Below, in pieces: positions 59,260 through 64,000 of a stretch of 64,000 bases of DNA. The stretch covers positions 620,001 through 684,000 of the forward strand of contig NZ_OLMV01000002.1 of NCBI RefSeq assembly GCF_900292075.1, in the 5' to 3' direction. The position numbers and the translations under genes are program-made. This stretch comes from Microbacterium timonense. GTDB taxonomy: Bacteria; Actinomycetota; Actinomycetes; Actinomycetales; Microbacteriaceae. Positions within the stretch are counted from its first letter, which is position 1. Each line of letters begins with the position of its first letter. The notes under the pieces were generated by a model that ran no database searches, was not told where the DNA came from, and saw only the letters and a list, made by a program, of their open reading frames with translations.

Positions 59260-60705
59260 TCAGAGACGTGGCGCGATCCGATCCAGCCGTCTGCTCGGGG
59301 ACTTCGTGACGGGGCGCCACCTCACCTCGGCGTCCCACCAGTACGGACCCTTGACGTAGGGGACTCCGTCGATCATCCGCACCTGCCATCCGCCGGTGTC
59401 GATGGTGCGATGGTGGAACCAGCACAACAAGACCCCATTGTCCGTGTGCGTCGGCCCGCCCCGTGAGTGTTCCTCGACGTGATGGACCTCGCACCACTGG
59501 GGCGGCACCCGACAACCCGGGATGACACAGCCGCCATCCCTGAGACCGATCGCGCGGCGCTGACGGTGGTTGAAAACGCGCTCCAGAGTGACGAGTGACA
59601 CGATCCGGCCGTTGTCTGCGATCATCACCCGCTGCACCGCACCTGCGCAGGCGACCTGGCGTGCAGCGGCGATCGAGATCGGCTCGTCGTCACCGGGGAG
59701 GTGAGCGTATCCGTGGCCTGCAACGAGGTCTTCTTCTCGCACCGAGACGACCAGGGTCGGCGCGGCGCCGCCGAGAGTCGGCAGTTCGCCGGATGCCGCG
59801 GCCGCCGCCAGCACAACCGCCAGCGCGTCGTGTTGCTTCTGGGGCCAGGAACGCGAATCAGCCGCGGCCTCGGAAGGCTCGCCGGTTTCGTCGTCGGGCT
59901 GGGCCCCGGCCGGGGCCTCGCTGAAGCATGGGCCCATCGGTGGCGCACCCTCTCCGCGTGGGTTCAGTACGCTGTCGAAGCCCAACCGCAGCTGAGCGGC
60001 CACTTCGGGCAGCAGGTTGCCACGCACGGGCACCAGCCCGTCGCCGTCCCGCCGCCCCAGCGTGAGCCCCCGCTTGCGCAACGCTCGCGTCTCCACGGGC
60101 TCGGCGCCATCCGGATCCAGGTAAGCCGCCCACACCTGTGCGAGCGCGCGCAGCTCGTCGGCCGAGGCCGGACCCGCCGCCTCCGGCCCGGTGCCGCACG
60201 CGGCCGCGGCGAGCTCCTCATCGGCCGCCAACAGGCCGGTGGTGCCGACACCGCCGCGGCGGAACACCGATGCGACAGCGATGACGGCGTCGAGGCCCAC
60301 ACGCCCCTCCGCCAGAGCCGCCCGGAGATTGGGGAACTCCGCAGGCAGCAGCTTCCCCGTCGACGTCGCGATCCGCCGCTGAACGGCGCGCGAAGCCGTC
60401 GCGAGGTCGGACACGCTGCGCCCCGAAGCGCGAGTCGCCCGCTGGACGAGCTCGTTCAGGTTGCGGCATCCGTATCTCGTCGTCGTGCGATCGGGGTGCG
60501 CGCGGAGCTCATCACGTTCTCGGAGCAGACCCACCGCCTCGACCATGACCGCTTCGATACCGCGGTTCACCGCGGCAGCAGCACCGAGAGCGTGAAGCAG
60601 CTCGTCGTCACTGCGGTCGCGAAGGCCGTCATCGGCAAGCGCCGCGGACGACAGCGCGGCGACCGCATCACCAAGTGCTTGCAGAGCCTTGGCGAAGTTC
60701 GTCAT
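59260..60705 (-). CDS. DUF222 / 13E12-family HNH endonuclease-domain protein
   Basis: 481 aa from ATG 60705. An N-terminal DUF222 helical domain (residues ~1-330) is followed by a C-terminal HNH: CVIPGCRVPPQWCEVHHVEEHSRGG then GVLLCWFHHRTID, with both Cys pairs and the catalytic His visible. The family is multicopy in actinobacteria and was first seen as the mycobacterial 13E12 repeat; its biological role is not settled. No ribosome site; a weak CACAAT lies 6 bases before the start, like the leaderless genes. Confidence 0.92.
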   Translation of the reverse strand: MTNFAKALQALGDAVAALSSAALADDGLRDRSDDELLHALGAAAAVNRGIEAVMVEAVGLLRERDELRAHPDRTTTRYGCRNLNELVQRATRASGRSVSDLATASRAVQRRIATSTGKLLPAEFPNLRAALAEGRVGLDAVIAVASVFRRGGVGTTGLLAADEELAAAACGTGPEAAGPASADELRALAQVWAAYLDPDGAEPVETRALRKRGLTLGRRDGDGLVPVRGNLLPEVAAQLRLGFDSVLNPRGEGAPPMGPCFSEAPAGAQPDDETGEPSEAAADSRSWPQKQHDALAVVLAAAAASGELPTLGGAAPTLVVSVREEDLVAGHGYAHLPGDDEPISIAAARQVACAGAVQRVMIADNGRIVSLVTLERVFNHRQRRAIGLRDGGCVIPGCRVPPQWCEVHHVEEHSRGGPTHTDNGVLLCWFHHRTIDTGGWQVRMIDGVPYVKGPYWWDAEVRWRPVTKSPSRRLDRIAPRL

Positions 60706-60946
60706 ACCCCCATTGTGACGAGGGGCTCCGACATCGAAATGCCCGATGAGCGGTAATATCTCGCGCCGTGGAAAACTCCAAGCATCCACCGGGATCCGCG
60801 ACCTGTGGAGGAGACGAGCGGATGCGGTGAGACCACCCTCGCGCGGCATCGCGAAGCGATTCGCTCGCTCGCCCTCTCGGATCCGCCGATTCGACGACAG
60901 CGCCGGGCCCGTCGCCGACCACGCCACGGGGTAGCGGGAGACCGCC

Positions 60947-61462
60947 TCATCGCCGCGGTGCGCGGACGCGCAGTGCGCTCATGTAGCGGTACCGCGCCAG
61001 GGCCTGCGCGATGAGCAGAAGAGGGTAGACCGCCCTCCAACGCCAGGACGTCGCCGCCCGCGTGAGCGAGCGGATGGTCAGTTCGACCGATCCGCCCGCG
61101 CGATGCACGATGAACGCTTCCTCGCCGCTGACGGGGTGGCCCGGAAGCGTCCGATAAGCAAAACCGGCGCGATCGTCGGTGTCCACGACCTCCACGACCT
61201 CGACCGGCTCGCGGATCGCCAGGCCGAACACGTGAGCGACGATCGTGGGCCGGTCGCCCTCGGCGACGGGGGCGTCTGGACGGACGGTGAAGCCGCTGCG
61301 CGTCTTGACGCGCCAAGCGAGAAGCTCTTCCCGCGCCCAGCGCCACACCTCCTCGCCGTCGCCCAGTCCCGCGGTCCGCTCCCAGGCACGGAAACCAGAC
61401 GGCCGGTCATCCCAGCGGCGCTCTGCCACGCGCGTCAGGGAACGCGAACCTCCGGAGACCAC
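60947..61462 (-). CDS. DUF1990-family protein
   Basis: About 171 aa if GTG 61462 is used. The conserved core is GDGEEVWRWAREELLAWRVKTRSGFTV, VVEVVDTDDRAGFAYRTLPGHPVSGEEAFIVHR and the C-terminal PLLLIAQALARYRYMSALR. The frame remains open to 61678, but that stretch overlaps another small gene in a different frame, so the upstream part is rejected. The start is not well supported by a ribosome site. Function unknown. Confidence 0.78.
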   Translation of the reverse strand: MVSGGSRSLTRVAERRWDDRPSGFRAWERTAGLGDGEEVWRWAREELLAWRVKTRSGFTVRPDAPVAEGDRPTIVAHVFGLAIREPVEVVEVVDTDDRAGFAYRTLPGHPVSGEEAFIVHRAGGSVELTIRSLTRAATSWRWRAVYPLLLIAQALARYRYMSALRVRAPRR

Positions 61463-61485
61463 ACCGAATGATCTCAGATCCTCAG

Positions 61486-61620
61486 TCAGCGGCCGGAGCC
61501 CTTGCGCGGCTTGAGGAAAGCCTCCGGCTCGCGCTTGGCGCGCTTGGCGGCGCGCTTCTCCTTGATCGACAGCTGGGCGACCTTCTTGGCTCCGCGTGCG
61601 TGCGGTGACTTTCCTGACAT
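61486..61620 (-). CDS. Small basic protein, 44 aa
   Basis: Begins MSGKSPHARGAKKVAQLSIK and ends EPEAFLKPRKGSGR. About 36% Lys plus Arg, no Cys. I recognise it as a short conserved actinobacterial protein with a fixed SPHARxAKK start and FLKPRK end; its role is not known, but its charge suggests RNA or DNA binding. AGGGGAAG lies upstream of ATG 61620. Its length hides it from ordinary gene calls and another frame runs through it. Confidence 0.75.
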   Translation of the reverse strand: MSGKSPHARGAKKVAQLSIKEKRAAKRAKREPEAFLKPRKGSGR

Positions 61621-61779
61621 CGGACTCGCTTCCCCTCTTCGGCTGGCGGGTGAACCCACGACCATAGCCGCCTTCCACAGGAAGTCAACTCGGGCCGATA
61701 CACGTTCCCCTCGGGCGCCGGCATCCCAGACCCGTGGCCGAGAAAATTCCCGTCGACTTGCCTTTTTCTACTTCCGGGC

Positions 61780-61785
61780 TATGGT
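61780..61785 (+). promoter_or_regulatory. Promoter of the leader ORF (TATGGT, leaderless spacing)
   Basis: TATGGT ends exactly 6 bases before ATG 61792, the same geometry as the leaderless genes of this window. TTGCCT (61758-61763) is a plausible -35 at 16 bases. Transcription should therefore begin at or next to the leader ATG. Confidence 0.6.
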
Positions 61786-61791
61786 GAGGGC

Positions 61792-61812
61792 ATGCCCTGC
61801 CGCGCACCGTGA
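61792..61812 (+). CDS. Six-codon leader ORF MPCRAP
   Basis: ATG CCC TGC CGC GCA CCG TGA, encoding Met-Pro-Cys-Arg-Ala-Pro, at leaderless spacing behind TATGGT. It is followed by a strong hairpin and then the ribosome site of the 140-aa gene. The layout suggests a regulatory leader peptide (one Cys, one Arg, two Pro); which amino acid or antibiotic it might sense is not clear. Confidence 0.5.
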   Translation: MPCRAP

Positions 61813-61842
61813 GGCGTTTGGTCACACACCGCCCGGCATTCA

Positions 61843-61864
61843 GCGCGCCGCATCCGCGGCGCGC
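61843..61864 (+). terminator. Terminator-like attenuator hairpin upstream of the 140-aa gene
   Basis: A perfect 9-bp stem GCGCGCCGC / GCGGCGCGC with ATCC loop, followed by TTTCCC. It lies between the leader ORF and the AGGAGG (61878-61883) of the downstream gene, where a terminator would be out of place unless conditional. Confidence 0.6.
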
Positions 61865-61888
61865 TTTCCCATATCTCAGGAGGCCATC

Positions 61889-62311
61889 ATGCCCACCGAC
61901 AGACCCCGGCCATCGAGACCCGAGCGAGGGGCCGACAGGGTCATGGATTTCCTTCACCTTCAGCGCTGGCTCGACGACGGCGGTGCCGACATCCACCATC
62001 TCGAGACACCGCCGCCGGTCATGTGGTCGCCGGTCACCCTCAGCGCACGCCTCGCCGCCGAGCGGGCCCTCCGCGCCCTACCGCGCCGCCCGGGAGGCAT
62101 CGCCGCCGCGGCACGCGTAGCGCTCAGCGACGTCATCGCGCGGGTCGAGCGCCGTCAGCTCACACAGCGCGCGGCGACCGCGCAGCTGCGCGACATCACG
62201 GCCCGACTGCATCAGCACCGGCTCGTCGAACAGTCGCGCCGACGCCCGCGGGAGTGGCAGCTGCTGCGCGGCGCGACGCTGGACGCACACCGCCGCCTTC
62301 GCCACGCCTGA
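61889..62311 (+). CDS. Unknown 140-aa Arg-rich helical protein behind a leader
   Basis: 140 aa from ATG 61889 with a full AGGAGG 5 bases upstream. Arg-rich and Cys-free. It starts MPTDRPRPSRPERGADRVMD, then has a LQRWLDDGGADIHHLETPPPVMWSP segment and a long basic amphipathic region (LSARLAAERALRAL to the end). I do not recognise a family. It is transcribed behind the leader ORF and hairpin and is convergent with the thiolase gene. Confidence 0.72.
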   Translation: MPTDRPRPSRPERGADRVMDFLHLQRWLDDGGADIHHLETPPPVMWSPVTLSARLAAERALRALPRRPGGIAAAARVALSDVIARVERRQLTQRAATAQLRDITARLHQHRLVEQSRRRPREWQLLRGATLDAHRRLRHA

Positions 62312-62338
62312 GACACCCGCTCTCGCCGCGAGCGCAGA

Positions 62339-63514
62339 TCAGAGGCGCTCGATGATCGTCGCGTTCGCCATGCCGCCGCCCTCGCACATCGTCTGCAGGC
62401 CGAAGCGTCCGCCCGTCGCCTCGAGATGGGCGACCAGAGTGCCGAGCAGCCGCGTGCCGGAGGCACCGACGGCATGACCGAGCGCGATCGCGCCGCCCCA
62501 CGGGTTGAGCCTTTCGGGGTCCGCGTCGAGCTCGCGCATCCACGCCAACGGCACGGAGGCGAACGCCTCGTTCACCTCGTACGCATCGAGGTCGTCCATC
62601 GACAGTCCGCTGCGCTCGAGGATGCGCCGGGTGGCCGGGATCGGCCCCGTCAGCATCATCATCGGGTCGTCGCCGACGACCGTGAAGGAGTGGAACCGCG
62701 CCCGGGGCGTGAGACCCAGCTGCACCGCCTTCTCCTCGCTCATGATGAGGGCGGCGGATGCCGCGTCGGTGAGCGGCGACGAATTGCCGGCGGTGATGCG
62801 CCAGTCGAGGTGGGGGAACCGCTCCGCCAGCGCCTCGGTGCGAAACGCCGGCTGCAGGCCCGCAAGCCCCTCCACCGTCGTCCCGGGACGCACGGTCTCG
62901 TCGAACGCGACCGCTTCGCCGCCGGCCAGGACCGGCAGCACCTGAGAGTCGAACGCGCCGCGATTCCAGGCGTCCGCCGCCCGCCGGTGCGAGTCGGCGG
63001 AGTACGCGTCCAGCTCCTCCCGGCTGAGGCCCCACTTCTGAGCGATGAGCTCGGCGGACACCCCCTGGTTGACGAGCCCCTTCGGATACCGGCGGGCTAC
63101 GCCGTCCGCGATGCTGCCGCCGTGAGCCGACGAGCCGAGCGGCACCCGGCTCATCGACTCGACTCCCGCGGCGATCACGATGTCGTATGCCCCGGCGATC
63201 ACGCCCTGCGCGGCGAAGTGCGCGGCCTGCTGACTGGAGCCGCACTGGCGGTCGATGGTCACCGCGGGCACCGTCTCGTCGAAGCCCGCGGCGAGCACGG
63301 CCTGCCGGGCCACATTCAGCGATTGGTCGGCGACCTGCGACACGCAGCCCATGAGCACGTCGTCGATCTGACGCGACTCGAGGCCGTTGCGCTCGAGCAG
63401 CCCTGTCAGCACGCCCGCGGCGAGATCCCCCGGGTGCACGCCGCTGAGCGCTCCCCCGGGCTTGCCGCGCCCGGACGGCGTGCGGACGACGTCGACGATG
63501 ACCGCCTGTGCCAT
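62339..63514 (-). CDS. Acetyl-CoA acetyltransferase (thiolase)
   Basis: 391 aa. Catalytic residues are in place: nucleophilic Cys in DRQCGSSQQAA, His in NPWGGAIALGHAVGASG and second Cys in TMCEGGGMANATI. AGGAGG precedes ATG 63514. Length and the VAGAYDIVIAAGVESMSRVP-type block fit FadA-like degradative thiolases, including steroid-type FadA5 relatives. It lies 61 bp after the PaaI-type thioesterase gene in the same direction. Confidence 0.95.
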   Translation of the reverse strand: MAQAVIVDVVRTPSGRGKPGGALSGVHPGDLAAGVLTGLLERNGLESRQIDDVLMGCVSQVADQSLNVARQAVLAAGFDETVPAVTIDRQCGSSQQAAHFAAQGVIAGAYDIVIAAGVESMSRVPLGSSAHGGSIADGVARRYPKGLVNQGVSAELIAQKWGLSREELDAYSADSHRRAADAWNRGAFDSQVLPVLAGGEAVAFDETVRPGTTVEGLAGLQPAFRTEALAERFPHLDWRITAGNSSPLTDAASAALIMSEEKAVQLGLTPRARFHSFTVVGDDPMMMLTGPIPATRRILERSGLSMDDLDAYEVNEAFASVPLAWMRELDADPERLNPWGGAIALGHAVGASGTRLLGTLVAHLEATGGRFGLQTMCEGGGMANATIIERL

Positions 63515-63575
63515 GAGAGACCTCCTGCTGAGAATCTAAGACGATGCCGGGATGCCGCGGGCCGCGGCGGCGCGA

Positions 63576-63986
63576 TCAGCCCCGGGCGTCCGGCGCCGCG
63601 TAGGTGGAGCGCTGTTCGATGACAGCCAGCGTGCAACGCGAGATGCACACCAGGCGCCCCGCGTCGTCCACGATGCGGATCTCCCACACGTGGGCACGGC
63701 GTCCGATGTTCGTCGGGGTGGCTGTCGCCGTGACCCACCCCGACGAGACCGGGCGGATGTGATTCGCGTTGATCTCCTGCCCGACGACGTGGAACCGCTC
63801 GCGGTCCACCGCGAGATAGCCGGCCCACGAGGCGAGCGTCTCGGCGAGCGCCACGGAGGCGCCGCCGTGGAGCACGCCCGCCGGCTGCACGGTGCGATGG
63901 TCCACCGGCATGCGTCCCACCAGGGCGTCGTCGCGGATCTCGACGATCTCGATTCCGAGGTTCTCGATGAGCGTCCCCGGAGCCAT
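63576..63986 (-). CDS. PaaI/MenI-family hotdog thioesterase, start possibly outside window
   Basis: 136 aa from ATG 63986. Hotdog core with TVQPAGVLHGGASVALAETLASWAG (catalytic Glu region and HGG) and INANHIRPVSSGWVTATATP. The family hydrolyses aromatic or beta-oxidation acyl-CoAs (phenylacetyl-CoA intermediates, DHNA-CoA). No ribosome site precedes ATG 63986 and the frame stays open to the window edge (…DLSA before Met), so the true start may lie beyond 64000. Confidence 0.88.
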   Translation of the reverse strand: MAPGTLIENLGIEIVEIRDDALVGRMPVDHRTVQPAGVLHGGASVALAETLASWAGYLAVDRERFHVVGQEINANHIRPVSSGWVTATATPTNIGRRAHVWEIRIVDDAGRLVCISRCTLAVIEQRSTYAAPDARG

Positions 63987-64000
63987 GGCGCTGAGATCGA

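Noticed and set aside
60706..60946. Possible small gene or tRNA in the 242-bp gap between the HNH and DUF1990 genes
   Set aside because: A GTG-started frame exists near 60805 but has no ribosome site and Arg-rich shadow composition; no cloverleaf could be drawn. I see nothing convincing there.
61463..61678. N-terminal extension of the DUF1990 protein
   Set aside because: The extension is Arg/Gln-rich and runs through the recognisable 44-aa basic protein encoded in another frame, so it is not likely to be translated.
1..64000. Insertion sequences, prophage genes or integrases
   Set aside because: None was recognised; the only repetitive DNA is the palindromic family and the in-gene repeats.

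Overview
The window is about 70% G+C, almost fully coding, and uses GAC/GCC/CTG-type codons throughout. Gene content (SPFH protein, alpha-E/transglutaminase/ATP-grasp triad, 13E12-type HNH protein, orphan CofE, CUT1 sugar transporter without its own ATPase) and many leaderless TAnnnT promoters point to an actinobacterium. Microbacteriaceae, most likely Microbacterium, fits best; this is inferred, with no marker gene in view.

Region 1 (1-30.1 kb) is a plant-carbohydrate island. It opens with the 3' part of a RuBisCO-like protein translationally overlapped by a DUF1537 sugar-acid kinase, a pair known from isoapionate (apiose) catabolism. A bifunctional PBP, a LacZ-type GH2 beta-galactosidase and a FAD/4Fe-4S 2-hydroxyacid (glycolate/D-lactate type) dehydrogenase follow. 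Two GH78 alpha-L-rhamnosidases with a LacI regulator face a CUT1 sugar ABC transporter (binding protein plus two permeases). The rhamnose catabolic operon comes next: rhaM mutarotase, rhaI isomerase, an esterase, the rhaEW aldolase/dehydrogenase fusion, rhaB kinase and a serine hydrolase, closed by a second LacI regulator. Near-identical LacI-type operators (TGAAACGATTCA or TTGAATGGTTTCAA) sit on recognisable promoters of the GH78 operon, the transporter operon and rhaM, so release, import and breakdown of rhamnose look like one regulon.

Region 2 (30.3-35.9 kb) holds a small acidic protein, the transglutaminase / alpha-E / circularly permuted ATP-grasp operon and a membrane-anchored sulfite-oxidase-family molybdoprotein. 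The ATP-grasp gene carries a family of 33-bp palindromic repeats translated in frame at its 3' end. The same repeat family lies upstream of rhaB (26.5 kb) and between a marR gene and an enoyl-CoA hydratase gene (54.2-54.5 kb).

Region 3 (35.9-46.3 kb) has a flotillin-like protein, ddaH-rocD, an oxidoreductase/XRE/membrane-protein operon with an apparent self-control operator, and putA divergent from a lysR gene. DDAH, RocD and PutA can be read as steps from arginine derivatives or proline to glutamate.

Region 4 (46.3-64 kb) contains housekeeping and redox genes: thioesterases, GNAT, cofE, a pentapeptide-repeat protein, etfBA with a cytochrome-b membrane protein, a valine/acyl-CoA operon (acyl-CoA dehydrogenase, mmsB, echA), several small membrane proteins, an HNH/DUF222 protein, a thiolase and a PaaI thioesterase. 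At 61.78-62.3 kb an unknown 140-aa protein is preceded by a leaderless six-codon leader ORF and a terminator-like hairpin, which looks like an attenuation device.
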